Origin: Streptomyces sp. B1I3
GTDB lineage: Bacteria; Actinomycetota; Actinomycetes; Streptomycetales; Streptomycetaceae
Assembly: GCF_030816615.1 (NCBI RefSeq)
Contig: NZ_JAUSYD010000001.1
Span: 4,176,501 to 4,240,500, forward strand
Length of the DNA: 64,000 nucleotides
Direction: 5' to 3'
The translations under genes and the position numbers were made by a program. This document shows positions 17,249-25,528 of the stretch, piece by piece (positions within the stretch are counted from its first letter, which is position 1; the number at the start of each line of letters is the position of its first letter). The notes below the pieces were generated by a model. It made no database searches and was not told the origin of the DNA. It saw only the letters and a list, made by a program, of their open reading frames with translations.

Positions 17249-17259
17249 AAGGTTCTCCA

Positions 17260-18828
17260 TTGAACCGCGATCGCACAGCTCGCACGAACGACCGATTTTC
17301 CCGGACCCGCTCCGGCGGAGCCTCCGGTAGCCGTACCGCCAACGGATTCCGCTCGCAGGGAGCCAATCGTCAGGGTGCCCCCGGCTCCCAGGGCCGCTCC
17401 GGCGGTGGACCGAAGCGCTCCGGCGGCTACGGCCGCCGCTCTTCCGCCGTCTCGGGTGAGTTCGCCCTGCCGGTGACGATCACCCCGGCGCTGCCCGCCG
17501 TGGAGGCCTTCGGCGATCTCGACATGCCGGAACCGCTGCTGGCGGCCCTGAGTGCCGAGGGCATGACGGTGCCGTTCCCCATCCAGGCGGCCACCCTGCC
17601 CAACTCGCTCGCCGGGCGTGACGTCCTGGGCCGCGGCCGCACCGGATCGGGCAAGACGCTCGCCTTCGGGCTGGCCCTGCTGGCCCGCACCGCGGGCAAC
17701 CGCGCCGACGCCCGCCGTCCGCTGGCCCTGGTCCTCGTTCCCACCCGGGAGCTCGCCCAGCAGGTCACCGACGCACTGACTCCCTACGCACGTTCCCTCA
17801 AGCTCCGGCTGGCCACGGTCGTCGGCGGCATGTCGATCGGGCGCCAGGCCAGCGCGCTGCGCGGGGGTGCGGAAGTCGTGGTCGCCACCCCGGGCCGCCT
17901 GAAGGACCTCATCGAGCGCGGCGACTGCCGGCTCGACCGCGTCGCCATCACCGTCCTCGACGAGGCCGACCAGATGGCCGACATGGGCTTCATGCCCCAG
18001 GTCACCGAGCTGCTCGACCAGGTCAACGCCGAGGGCCAGCGGATGCTGTTCTCGGCCACCCTGGACCGCAACGTGGACCTCCTCGTCCGTCGCTACCTGC
18101 ACGACCCGGTCGTCCACTCGGTCGACCCGGCCGCCGGTGCGGTGACGACGATGGAGCACCACGTGCTGTACGTCCAGGGCGCCGACAAGTACGCCACGAC
18201 CACGGAGATCGCGGCCCGCGAAGGCCGGGTGATCATGTTCCTGGACACCAAGCACGCCGTGGACAAGCTCACCGACCACCTGCTGAACAGCGGGGTGCGC
18301 GCTGCGGCGCTGCACGGAGGCAAGTCGCAGCCGCAGCGGACCCGCACCCTGGACCGGTTCAAGACGGGCCACGTCACGGTGCTGGTCGCCACGAACGTCG
18401 CCGCCCGCGGCATCCACGTCGACAACCTCGACCTCGTCGTCAACGTCGACCCGCCCAGCGACCACAAGGACTACCTGCACCGTGGCGGCCGTACCGCCCG
18501 CGCCGGGGAGTCCGGCAGTGTCGTCACGCTGGTGCTGCCCAACCAGCGCCGCGAGATGACCCGCCTGATGGTCGACGCCGGGATCACGCCCCAGATCGCG
18601 CAGGTCCGCTCCGGCGAGGCCGAGCTCAGCCGTATCACCGGGGCGCAGGCGCCCTCGGGTGTCCCCGTCACCATCTCGGCCCTGCCGACGGAGCGCGGGA
18701 AGAGCAGTTCCGGCCCCCGTGGCCGGCGTGGTGCGCGGCCCGGCCAGGGTCGCCGCTCCAATGCCGGTACGCCGACGCCGGAGGCGCGGGCCGCCGCCGT
18801 GCAGCGCCGGTCCAACCGGGCCGCGTAG
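17260..18828 (+). CDS. DEAD-box RNA helicase
   Basis: A 522-residue ATP-dependent RNA helicase. A basic, Gly/Ser/Arg-rich N-terminal tail (about 1-65) precedes two RecA domains. Motifs: GRTGSGKT near residue 127, PTREL, TPGR, DEAD near 234, SAT, ARGIHV and HRGGRTARAG near 407. A second basic tail ends the protein. TTG at 17260 is preferred: GAGGGAAGG precedes it, while the longer frame from 17179 has no such site. Proximity to the cold-shock gene suggests a role in unwinding structured RNA at low temperature or in ribosome assembly. Confidence 0.93.
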   Translation: MNRDRTARTNDRFSRTRSGGASGSRTANGFRSQGANRQGAPGSQGRSGGGPKRSGGYGRRSSAVSGEFALPVTITPALPAVEAFGDLDMPEPLLAALSAEGMTVPFPIQAATLPNSLAGRDVLGRGRTGSGKTLAFGLALLARTAGNRADARRPLALVLVPTRELAQQVTDALTPYARSLKLRLATVVGGMSIGRQASALRGGAEVVVATPGRLKDLIERGDCRLDRVAITVLDEADQMADMGFMPQVTELLDQVNAEGQRMLFSATLDRNVDLLVRRYLHDPVVHSVDPAAGAVTTMEHHVLYVQGADKYATTTEIAAREGRVIMFLDTKHAVDKLTDHLLNSGVRAAALHGGKSQPQRTRTLDRFKTGHVTVLVATNVAARGIHVDNLDLVVNVDPPSDHKDYLHRGGRTARAGESGSVVTLVLPNQRREMTRLMVDAGITPQIAQVRSGEAELSRITGAQAPSGVPVTISALPTERGKSSSGPRGRRGARPGQGRRSNAGTPTPEARAAAVQRRSNRAA

Positions 18829-18890
18829 TCACCGTGCCGCCGGTCCGGCGGACCCCTGTCCGGTATTCCATCCGACCCTGTTGAGGCACC

Positions 18891-19199
18891 ATGCGCTGTG
18901 TCATCGCCCGCTTCCCCTTCGATCTGTTCAAGAACGAGGTCGAGGATTCGATGAAGGGCATCAAGCCCGAACCCGTCACCGGTGACGCCGTGGTCATCAG
19001 CCGCCGCGTCTATCCCGTCAAGCAGGTGGGTGAAGTGATCACCCGGCAGGACCGCCGCGATTTCAGCGCCGCCGAGGTGACCCGGGCGCTGACGCGCCTC
19101 GGCTTCACCTGCCGGCCCGCGGAGGTACCCGCACCGGCGGTGCCCCCGACGCCGCTGGAGACCGCTTCGGCTCTGCTCGGCACCCCCGAGGCCGTCTGA
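18891..19199 (+). CDS. Conserved hypothetical protein downstream of the helicase
   Basis: 102 residues, starting at ATG 18891 (TTGAGG just upstream), 62 bases after the helicase stop. No transmembrane segment or known domain is visible. The middle (VVISRRVYPVKQVGEVITRQDRRDFSAAEVTRALTRLGF) looks like a small alpha/beta fold and is the sort of sequence seen conserved in Streptomyces next to csp/DEAD helicase genes. Probably in one transcript with the helicase, because no terminator lies between them and a strong one follows. Confidence 0.7.
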   Translation: MRCVIARFPFDLFKNEVEDSMKGIKPEPVTGDAVVISRRVYPVKQVGEVITRQDRRDFSAAEVTRALTRLGFTCRPAEVPAPAVPPTPLETASALLGTPEAV

Positions 19200-19217
19200 G
19201 CAGGACCGGCGTCCGAC

Positions 19218-19254
19218 CCGCACCCCCGTGCCCTGACAGGGCACGGGGGTGCGG
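19218..19254 (+). terminator. Strong terminator hairpin
   Basis: A 16-bp perfect stem (CCGCACCCCCGTGCCC and complement) with loop TGACA, 18 bases after the stop of the preceding gene. It probably ends the helicase transcript. Confidence 0.88.
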
Positions 19255-19310
19255 TGCGTCGGGGCCCTCCGGCCGCCTCCGTTGCCGCGACCGGTGCGCG
19301 TACGCCCCAC

Positions 19311-20219
19311 TCAGGGGCGCAGGACGACCTTGCCGACCGTCCGGCGTGCCAGCAGGTCCTCATGGGCGCGCCGGGCTTCGGTGAGCGGGTAGTCAGCACC
19401 GGTCACGGGCTTGAGCCGGCCCTCTGCGACCAGGGCGAAGAGTTCCTTGAGCGGCCCGTCGACCGCTCCGGGCACGGCCAGCGTGGGGCGCAGCCAGAAT
19501 CCGACGACGGAGGCGTTGAGGCGGCCGAGCCGAGCGGGATCGACGGGGGTGAAGCCGGTGCGGGCGGCGTTGCCGTAGGTCACGAGGCGGCCGAAGGAGG
19601 CCAGCGAGCCGAGCGCCTGGTCGAAGAGGTCGCCGCCGACGGCGTCCAGGATGACGTCCGCCTTCTCCTGGAGGGGGTAGGTGACCACCGCGTCCGCGCC
19701 GAGGTCCAGGACGAGCCGCTCCTTGGCCGGGGAGGACACCTGCGCGAGGATCTTCCCGGCCCCGAACTCCCGGGCCAGCTGGACGGCCAGGCTGCCCACC
19801 CCGCCCGCCGCGGAGTGCACGACGACGCTCTCACCCGTACGCAGCCGTGCGGAGGTACGCAGCAGGTGCCAGGCCGTCAGCCCCTGCATCATGAGAGCCA
19901 GCGCCTCGGCCGCACCGAGGTCCTCCGGGGCCTCCAGGAGCGCCGACTCCTTGGCGACCACCTGTTCCGCGTACCCGTGGGACACCCTGGCCAGGACCCT
20001 TCTGCCGTCGGGAGTACGGCCCACGACCTCACTCCCCGGGACGTAGGGGAGGGCGTCGGCGTCCAGGTAGGAGCCGTCCACCTGGTGGGTGTCCGCGAAG
20101 TTCACCCCCGCCGCCTCGACGTCGAGCAGCACCTCACCGGGACCCGGCACGGGAACGGGCAGCTCAACGGGGCGCAGGACTTCTGGACCACCGAAGTGGT
20201 CGAACTGGATGGCGAGCAT
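19311..20219 (-). CDS. Zinc-independent quinone oxidoreductase (MDR family)
   Basis: A 302-residue medium-chain reductase that transfers hydride from NADPH to quinones or enones. The GroES-like half begins MLAIQFDHFGGPEVL. The nucleotide-binding half has AAGGVGSLAVQLAREFGAG. Zinc ligands of alcohol dehydrogenases are absent, as in the QOR subgroup. ATG at 20219 is chosen because the first strand starts there; no good ribosome binding site is seen. It is divergent from the SDR gene across 342 bases. Its neighbours make a role near butyrolactone metabolism conceivable but unproven. Confidence 0.87.
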   Translation of the reverse strand: MLAIQFDHFGGPEVLRPVELPVPVPGPGEVLLDVEAAGVNFADTHQVDGSYLDADALPYVPGSEVVGRTPDGRRVLARVSHGYAEQVVAKESALLEAPEDLGAAEALALMMQGLTAWHLLRTSARLRTGESVVVHSAAGGVGSLAVQLAREFGAGKILAQVSSPAKERLVLDLGADAVVTYPLQEKADVILDAVGGDLFDQALGSLASFGRLVTYGNAARTGFTPVDPARLGRLNASVVGFWLRPTLAVPGAVDGPLKELFALVAEGRLKPVTGADYPLTEARRAHEDLLARRTVGKVVLRP

Positions 20220-20500
20220 GCCGCACGGTACCGCGCGGGCGCGGGCCCCGGTCGGGCATCCGGGGAGCCGAGGCAGGCGCGGCCAACCAAAGCCCCGCAA
20301 AACAGTACATCCGGTCGGTTTCCTCGGTCGTCCGGTGCTGCTGCCGCTGACACCGGACGCGGGCCCCTCCTTCTGGGCGTAGGACTTCCGGGTATGCGCC
20401 AGGCGCGTGGGCTCCCGGGTCATCCGGGCGCGCCGGGGGTGGTGAGGCCTGCCGGCCCCGCGACCGCGCGGGACCCAGGAGCCGGCGGCTGCGGGCAGCG

Positions 20501-20522
20501 TTGTCCACAGGCGTTTTCCACA
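20501..20522 (+). promoter_or_regulatory. Tandem DnaA-box-like repeat
   Basis: TTGTCCACA (20501-20509) and TTTTCCACA (20514-20522) occur as a direct repeat of period 13. The first equals the preferred Streptomyces DnaA box. They lie between the divergent quinone reductase and SDR genes, about 40-60 bases before the SDR start; the remaining 300 bases of this spacer show nothing else I can name. Confidence 0.5.
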
Positions 20523-20561
20523 GGCGTGGTCACTGCCGGGCATGCCTGCGAGACTGCGTCC

Positions 20562-21326
20562 ATGAGCGATCTTCTGAACGGCAAAGTCGTCCTGATCACC
20601 GGGGCGAGCAGTGGTATCGGCGCGTCAGCGGCACGCGTGTTCTCCCAGGAAGGCGCGACGGTGGTCCTCGCCGCGCGAAGAGAGGACCGCTTGGCCGCGC
20701 TGGTGGGTGAACTGCGGGACAAGGGGGCGGAAGCATCTCATGTCGTCTGTGACGTCACGGTGGCCGAAGATGCGGCCCGGGCAGTCGAGTTCACGGTGGA
20801 CACCTACGGGCGGCTCGACTCCGCCTTCAACAACGCGGGGCTCGGCGGTGACCGTACTCCGTTGCACCTCATGGGAGATGACGTCTACGACGCGGTCATG
20901 GACGCGAACGTGCGGGGCGTGTGGAACTGCCTCCGGCACGAGATAGCGGCCATGCTGTCGAGCGGCGCGGGCGGCTCCATCGTGAACACCAGCAGTGTGG
21001 GCGGGCTGGTGGCGATACCCGCCGCCGCTCCTTATATAGCGGCCAAGCATGCGGTGGTCGGCCTCACCCGAGCCGCCGCGGACGAATACGCGAAGCAGGG
21101 CATCAGGGTCAACGCCGTGGCTCCGGGCACCACGCGCAGTGAGATCACCGCCGACTGGTTCGGCCGCAATCCGGGACTGGAGGACATGGTCAACGGCATG
21201 ACACCCCAGGGCCGCACGGCAGAGCCGGAGGAAATAGCGGCAGCCGCCGCCTGGCTGCTCAGCGACCGCTGCCCGTTCCTCACGGGTACGGTCCTGCCGG
21301 TGGACGGCGGCTTCGTCAATCAGTGA
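20562..21326 (+). CDS. Short-chain dehydrogenase/reductase (SDR)
   Basis: A 254-residue classical SDR. The cofactor motif TGASSGIG is at 13-20; NNAG, the catalytic Ser (NTSS) and Y-x3-K (YIAAK) are all present, with the usual C-terminal LTGTVLPVDGG. It reduces a ketone with NAD(P)H. It ends 24 bases from the stop of the convergent AfsA-type gene. Because butyrolactone systems need a C6 ketoreductase of the SDR type (BarS1 in S. virginiae), this enzyme may serve the neighbouring synthase; this is inference from position. Confidence 0.9.
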   Translation: MSDLLNGKVVLITGASSGIGASAARVFSQEGATVVLAARREDRLAALVGELRDKGAEASHVVCDVTVAEDAARAVEFTVDTYGRLDSAFNNAGLGGDRTPLHLMGDDVYDAVMDANVRGVWNCLRHEIAAMLSSGAGGSIVNTSSVGGLVAIPAAAPYIAAKHAVVGLTRAAADEYAKQGIRVNAVAPGTTRSEITADWFGRNPGLEDMVNGMTPQGRTAEPEEIAAAAAWLLSDRCPFLTGTVLPVDGGFVNQ

Positions 21327-21350
21327 GCCGGCGCCGCCGCGCCGCCGCCC

Positions 21351-22283
21351 TCAGCCGTGCGGGCCGCTCAGGCGTCCCTGGAACACCGTGTTCCCGTCCT
21401 GCGTCCCTGTGACCAGTACCGAGGTCTCGCCGGGGGCGGCGGCGGGCACGACCTCCGCCTCGATCCAGCAGGGACGGTCGAATTCGGTGTACCGCCGGAA
21501 GGTGGTGGCGATCGTGGTCGCCTCGAGGGGCGTGGGATACAGGGCCGCGTACGCCGCCTGGTAAGCGGCTTCCATCAGGACGAGTCCGGGGACGTGGTCG
21601 ACGGGGTGGTCGAACAGCAGGACGTTGTCCACGTCGTTGCGCAACTGCCAGTGGCGTGGCCGGTCGCCGGGGGCCAGCACCACATCGGCGCCCGTGGCGC
21701 GGCCGACCGTACGGGGAGCGACCGGCTCGGGGAGCGGCCATGTGTTCCACCCGGCCGCGAGGTGATCGCCGCGCAGCCGGCGATAGGCGGCCGGGGATAT
21801 CCACCCGAACTGGCAGTCCGCCCGGGCCACCATGGAGTCGTCGTGGAAGACGCGGATGTCCATACCGAGGGAACTCACGGCCCGGCCGCGTTTCTTCGGC
21901 TCGGCGAGGGAGATCATCACGGTGAGCGGGCAGGGTTCGGTGGAGACGGGCGTCCGGAAACCGGGAGTGACGGTGAAGTCGAAGGAGTCGAGAAGGGTGT
22001 GATGGGAAAGCGGGACCCCGTACTCTGCGTGCGCTATGGCCAGACCGCTCTGCCGGATTGTCTGTACGAGTACCCGGGGGTCGTACGGCAGTCCGTCCGG
22101 GGGCGCCGGCCAGTGGGCGGTGAGTGAGAACTCGCCATCTTTCAGGCGGTCCCAGCCGGTGATGAGAACCGCGTCGGCGCGTCTGAGGTGGACATATTCC
22201 TTGGGGACGCTGCCCGCACCCCCTGCCCCGACGTGCGGTGTCTGCGGGAAATCGGGTACGTCGGGCACGGTCCCCCCGGACAT
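21351..22283 (-). CDS. AfsA/ScbA/BarX-family gamma-butyrolactone synthase
   Basis: A 310-residue protein with two AfsA repeats of hot-dog type (about 25-150 and 190-300). Diagnostic stretches include VPKEYVHLRRADAVLI, RQSGLAIAHAEYGVP, HPVDHVPGLVLMEAAYQAA, and the end RYTEFDRPCW ... TVFQGRLSGP, which closely follow ScbA. These enzymes condense a beta-keto acyl-ACP with dihydroxyacetone phosphate, the first step to A-factor-type hormones. ATG at 22283 lies 88 bases from the divergent ScbR-type receptor gene, the classic synthase/receptor layout, with an operator-like sequence between. Regulation by the receptor is expected. Confidence 0.92.
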   Translation of the reverse strand: MSGGTVPDVPDFPQTPHVGAGGAGSVPKEYVHLRRADAVLITGWDRLKDGEFSLTAHWPAPPDGLPYDPRVLVQTIRQSGLAIAHAEYGVPLSHHTLLDSFDFTVTPGFRTPVSTEPCPLTVMISLAEPKKRGRAVSSLGMDIRVFHDDSMVARADCQFGWISPAAYRRLRGDHLAAGWNTWPLPEPVAPRTVGRATGADVVLAPGDRPRHWQLRNDVDNVLLFDHPVDHVPGLVLMEAAYQAAYAALYPTPLEATTIATTFRRYTEFDRPCWIEAEVVPAAAPGETSVLVTGTQDGNTVFQGRLSGPHG

Positions 22284-22308
22284 GACGCAAAATGGGCAGT
22301 GTGGCGCT

Positions 22309-22337
22309 GATACGGTACCGGTTCACCGGTATTTTTT
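22309..22337. promoter_or_regulatory. Putative autoregulatory element (ARE)
   Basis: Two ACCGGT hexamers (22317-22322, 22325-22330) lie between flanking GATAC and GTATT elements, resembling ScbR/ArpA target sites (ATAC...ACCGGT...GTAT). It is placed between the divergent synthase and receptor genes, where it would control both. Confidence 0.6.
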
Positions 22338-22371
22338 GAAAGCGTCAATCCGAGGCCAAGGGGAGCGCGAG

Positions 22372-23019
22372 TTGGCACGACAGCAACGGGCGATCCGCAC
22401 GCGCAGAATCTTCCTGGAAGCCGCAGCAGAGGTCTTCGACGAGCACGGTTACGACGCCGCCACGATCGCCGCGATCCTTGATCGGGCCGGTCTGACGAGG
22501 GGTGCGCTCTACTTCCACTTCACGTCGAAGGAGGAGCTCGCCCGCGGTGTCCTCCAGGAGGCGGTGACCGCGGACGGGGTCACCCCGCAGACGTTCAAGT
22601 TGCAGGAGTGGGTGGACATGGCCCTCCTGCTGGCCTACCGGCTCCCCAGAGAACCCCTGCTCAGCGCCTCGATACGACTGTCGGTCGACCCACGGGCGCG
22701 CAGCCTCTTCGGCACCCGCTGGCCGGACTGGATCGTGATAGGGGCCGATCTCCTCACCGAGGCCAAGGAGCGGGGCGAGCTGCTTCCGCACGTCGACCCG
22801 GTCGCCACGTCGCGCCTCCTGGTCGGCGCCTGGACCGGGGTCCAGCTGGTGACGGAGTCGATGGCCGAGCCGCTGGATCTCGTCACCGAGATCTCGGCCC
22901 TCTTCGAGCTCATCCTGCCCAACACCACCGTGCCTGGCGTGCTGGCCCGCCTGGACACCTCTCCGCACCGAGCCGAACGCATCATCGAGCAGAACAGGAC
23001 AGCGGCCGCCGCGTCCTGA
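22372..23019 (+). CDS. ScbR/ArpA-type gamma-butyrolactone receptor (TetR family)
   Basis: A 215-residue TetR-family repressor, the same length as ScbR. N-terminal DNA-binding domain: RAIRTRRIFLEAAAEVFDEH then ATIAAILDRAGLTRGALYFH and FTSKEELARGV. The ligand-binding core includes RLSVDPRAR and ELLPHVDPVATSRLLVGAWTGVQ. The start is TTG at 22372, eight bases after AGGGGAG; the open frame continues upstream through the AfsA promoter region and is not used. In relatives, binding of the hormone releases the repressor from its own promoter, the synthase promoter, and antibiotic cluster regulators. Confidence 0.92.
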   Translation: MARQQRAIRTRRIFLEAAAEVFDEHGYDAATIAAILDRAGLTRGALYFHFTSKEELARGVLQEAVTADGVTPQTFKLQEWVDMALLLAYRLPREPLLSASIRLSVDPRARSLFGTRWPDWIVIGADLLTEAKERGELLPHVDPVATSRLLVGAWTGVQLVTESMAEPLDLVTEISALFELILPNTTVPGVLARLDTSPHRAERIIEQNRTAAAAS

Positions 23020-23161
23020 CCCGTCCTCCCGTCCTGACCCGTTCTCTCCGCCCTGTGTGTCCGCCCGTCGTTCGTCCTGCCCGTCCTGACACGATGGCCC
23101 CACGCCACTCGAATGGGTGCCCGCGCCTGCGTCGTGGCTGGTCAGAGGGCATGGTGGCCCT

Positions 23162-23896
23162 ATGTGGCTTCGCCGAACAGCCCTGGGCGCCATGGTTGTG
23201 CCGCTGACCCTCCTGGTGTTCCGGGATGCGCCGGTGCGGCTGGTCGCCCCCGATGCGGCCACCGCGAAGCCCGAGGCGCAGAGCGGGGCGCCGCGTCCCC
23301 CGATCATCAGCCGGGCCTCCTGGCACGCGGACGAGGGCCTGGTCAAGGACGAGGCGACCTACACGGGGGTGGTGAAGGTCGTCTTCGTTCACCACACCGG
23401 ACACACCAACGGGTACGACTGCGCCGATGCCCCGAAGATGCTCCGGGCGATGGAGGCGCAGCACGTCAGGGGCGAGGGGTGGGACGACATCGGTTACAAC
23501 TTCGTCGTCGACCGCTGCGGGACCATATACGAGGGCAGGGCGGGCGGGATCGGACGCTCCGTCCGCGGCGCCCACGCCACCGGGTTCAACGCACACAGTG
23601 TGGGGGTCGCGGCCTTGGGCACGTTCGGCCCCGGGGTGCCGGTCCCGAAGGCACTCATCGAGGGGATCGCGAAGGTGGGCGCGTGGAAACTGCGCCGCGA
23701 CATCGACCCCCGGGGCACCGTGCGCATGGTCTCGACGAACGACGAGAGCCTCTACCGGCGGGGCGAGGTGGTCCACCTCCACGTCGTGTCGGGCCATCGC
23801 GACACGTATCGGACCGCCTGTCCCGGGAAGGCGTTGTACGCCCGGCTCCCGGCCGTGCGGGCCGAGATGGCCAGGCTGCGGGCCGCGCGGCCCTGA
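23162..23896 (+). CDS. Secreted peptidoglycan-recognition amidase (PGRP/Ami_2)
   Basis: 244 residues. A short signal peptide (MWLRRTALGAMVVPLTLLVF) is followed by a PGRP domain: ISRASWHAD, the zinc His in FVHHTG, DIGYNFVVDRCGTIYEGR, and the second His and Cys ligands in VSGHRDT and ACPGK. The zinc-site residues required for N-acetylmuramoyl-L-alanine amidase activity are intact, so it should cleave the peptide stem from the glycan. ATG at 23162 gives a proper signal peptide; GTG at 23117 in the same frame is less likely. It shares a hairpin terminator with the convergent PH-domain gene. Confidence 0.88.
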   Translation: MWLRRTALGAMVVPLTLLVFRDAPVRLVAPDAATAKPEAQSGAPRPPIISRASWHADEGLVKDEATYTGVVKVVFVHHTGHTNGYDCADAPKMLRAMEAQHVRGEGWDDIGYNFVVDRCGTIYEGRAGGIGRSVRGAHATGFNAHSVGVAALGTFGPGVPVPKALIEGIAKVGAWKLRRDIDPRGTVRMVSTNDESLYRRGEVVHLHVVSGHRDTYRTACPGKALYARLPAVRAEMARLRAARP

Positions 23897-23911
23897 CCCG
23901 TCGCGCGGCCC
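23880..23911. terminator. Shared bidirectional terminator
   Basis: GGGCCGCGCG and CGCGCGGCCC form a perfect 10-bp stem around a 12-base loop between two convergent genes. Confidence 0.65.
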
Positions 23912-23924
23912 GCGCCCACGCGGT

Positions 23925-24290
23925 CTACCGTGCGACGAACTGGGTCAGGATCGCCTGTACTTCGTAGATGTCGACGCCCTTGGTGAAGGTCTTCTGGATC
24001 GGGGTGGCACTGCCGGAGACCCAGATCTTCAGTTCGGCGTCCAGGTCGAACGTCCCGGCCGTCTCGACCGCGAAGTGCGTGATGCTGCGGTACGGGACGG
24101 AGTGGTACTCCACTTTCTTGCCGGTGATCCCCTGCTTGTCGACAAGGACGAGCCGGCGGTCGGTGAAGAGGATGGTGTCGCGGATCAGCTGGTACGCGGC
24201 GTGCACCTGTTCGCCCTGGCCGAGCAGCCGCGCGTAGTCACGCTGAGCCGCGGCCGGATCGACGGTGTGAGCGTTGCCGAACAGTGCCAT
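23925..24290 (-). CDS. Bacterial PH-domain protein (DUF1696-like)
   Basis: A 121-residue soluble protein. The pattern LLGQGEQVHAAYQLIRDTILFTDRRLVLVDKQGITGKKVEYHSVPYRSI is the bacterial PH (bPH_1/DUF1696) fold, a beta barrel that forms rings and is of unclear function. It covers the whole protein, as in other members. ATG at 24290 follows GGAGG with good spacing. Confidence 0.85.
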   Translation of the reverse strand: MALFGNAHTVDPAAAQRDYARLLGQGEQVHAAYQLIRDTILFTDRRLVLVDKQGITGKKVEYHSVPYRSITHFAVETAGTFDLDAELKIWVSGSATPIQKTFTKGVDIYEVQAILTQFVAR

Positions 24291-24342
24291 AGGAAAGCCT
24301 CCACCCGAGTGAATGTGCGGACGGCGAGCGCGTCGAAGTCCA

Positions 24343-24367
24343 ATAAGCAGCTTATCGGCGGCTTATC
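24343..24367 (+). promoter_or_regulatory. GCTTAT palindrome upstream of rpf-like gene
   Basis: ATAAGC-A-GCTTAT (24343-24355) followed by another GCTTATC (24360-24366), in an AT-richer patch about 60 bases before the secreted muralytic gene. It may be its promoter/operator. I see no cyclic di-AMP (ydaO-type) riboswitch here, although some Streptomyces rpf genes have one. Confidence 0.4.
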
Positions 24368-24415
24368 TGTTCCTGCCCTTGCACATCTTTCGGAGCACAG
24401 CGGAGGACTACCGTC

Positions 24416-25240
24416 ATGCCGGCATCACCCCTCGCCACGCGGCCCGTCGAATCGGCGCTCGCCCTTCTGCTGGTCCTCCTGAGCGTGCTGGGCCTCGCAG
24501 GCCGCAGCGCCGCCGACGCCCCGGCGCAGGCAGTACCCGCTCAGGCAGTACCCGCTCAGGCAGTACCCGCCCAGGTCGTCATCGCGCCGACCGTCGTCGC
24601 CGGTACCGACTGGGACCGCATCGCCGCATGCGAGAGCAGCGGCCGCTGGAACACCAACACCGGCAACGGTTACCACGGCGGCCTGCAGTTCGCCCCCTCC
24701 ACGTGGAGGGCCTACGGCGGCGAGCGGTACGCGCCCCGCGCCGACCTCGCAACCCGGTCCGAGCAGATCGCCGTCGGTGAACGTGTGGCCCGAGGCCAGG
24801 GTCTCTCCGCATGGCCCACCTGCGGACGCCTCGGAGCGAACGGCAGCTCGTCCTCGGGAAGTGGCACCGCGGTGGCCCCGGATCGCAAGTCGAGCCACAG
24901 TTCGAACAACACGCAGAGCGGTACGACGAGCAACGGCACGGCGCGCAGCGACACGGCCGGCAGCGCCGGAAGCAGCGGTAGGGACAGCGGCACGGACAGT
25001 GGCGCCGGCAGTGCTTCGGACCAGGCTTCCGCAGCGGCTGGGGCAACCGACTCCGCCGACTCCTCCGAGCTCGTCGGCCGGCACACCTACGTCGTGGAGC
25101 CGGGCGACTGCCTCTCCGCGATCGCCGCCCGTGCCGATGTGCAGGGAGGCTGGCGCACGCTGTACGAGCTGAACCGCGCGATCCTCGACGAGGGACCGCA
25201 CGTCATCTACCCCGGGCAGCGCCTCACCCTGACCGCCTGA
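24416..25240 (+). CDS. Secreted Rpf-like transglycosylase with LysM domain
   Basis: 274 residues. A signal peptide (to about residue 33) and a short PAQAV repeat precede an Rpf/transglycosylase domain (about 62-115), with the catalytic Glu at about residue 73 in ACESSGRW and conserved NGYHGGLQFAPSTW. A Ser/Gly/Thr-rich linker (about 120-220) and a C-terminal LysM (YVVEPGDCLSAIA) bind peptidoglycan. Proteins of this type cut glycan strands and promote germination or resuscitation. ATG at 24416 is preceded by GGAGG. Confidence 0.92.
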   Translation: MPASPLATRPVESALALLLVLLSVLGLAGRSAADAPAQAVPAQAVPAQAVPAQVVIAPTVVAGTDWDRIAACESSGRWNTNTGNGYHGGLQFAPSTWRAYGGERYAPRADLATRSEQIAVGERVARGQGLSAWPTCGRLGANGSSSSGSGTAVAPDRKSSHSSNNTQSGTTSNGTARSDTAGSAGSSGRDSGTDSGAGSASDQASAAAGATDSADSSELVGRHTYVVEPGDCLSAIAARADVQGGWRTLYELNRAILDEGPHVIYPGQRLTLTA

Positions 25241-25332
25241 GTCCGCGCACGCGGACCTACTGAGCGGACCGGTGCACGACCGTCTCGTGAATCGGCGAAT
25301 CACCCGATCCACCCGATGTACCTGATCCACCC

Positions 25333-25414
25333 GATCCGATGTGCCTGATCCACCCGATGCACCTGATGAACCCGATCCGATGTGCCTGATCCACCCGATG
25401 CACCTGATGAACCC
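25333..25414. repeat. 41-bp tandem duplication inside a GAT-rich array
   Basis: Two perfect 41-base copies (25333-25373, 25374-25414) sit within a longer degenerate array of about 150 bases (25290-25445) built from (A/C)CCGATCC and CCTGATG units. The stretch 25241-25528 contains no gene I can support. Confidence 0.75.
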
Positions 25415-25528
25415 GATCCAGCTGATCAACCCGATCCATCCGAACCGTCCGGCCTTAGGGGCGGAACGGCGTTGCCCGACGAGCGGAACGGCTTTGCCCG
25501 ACGAGGCGTTCAGCGAAAGGGAGTCGAC

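Noticed and set aside
24291..24415. Cyclic di-AMP (ydaO) riboswitch before the rpf-like gene
   Set aside because: The 125-base leader is too short and lacks the conserved core elements; only a GCTTAT palindrome is seen.
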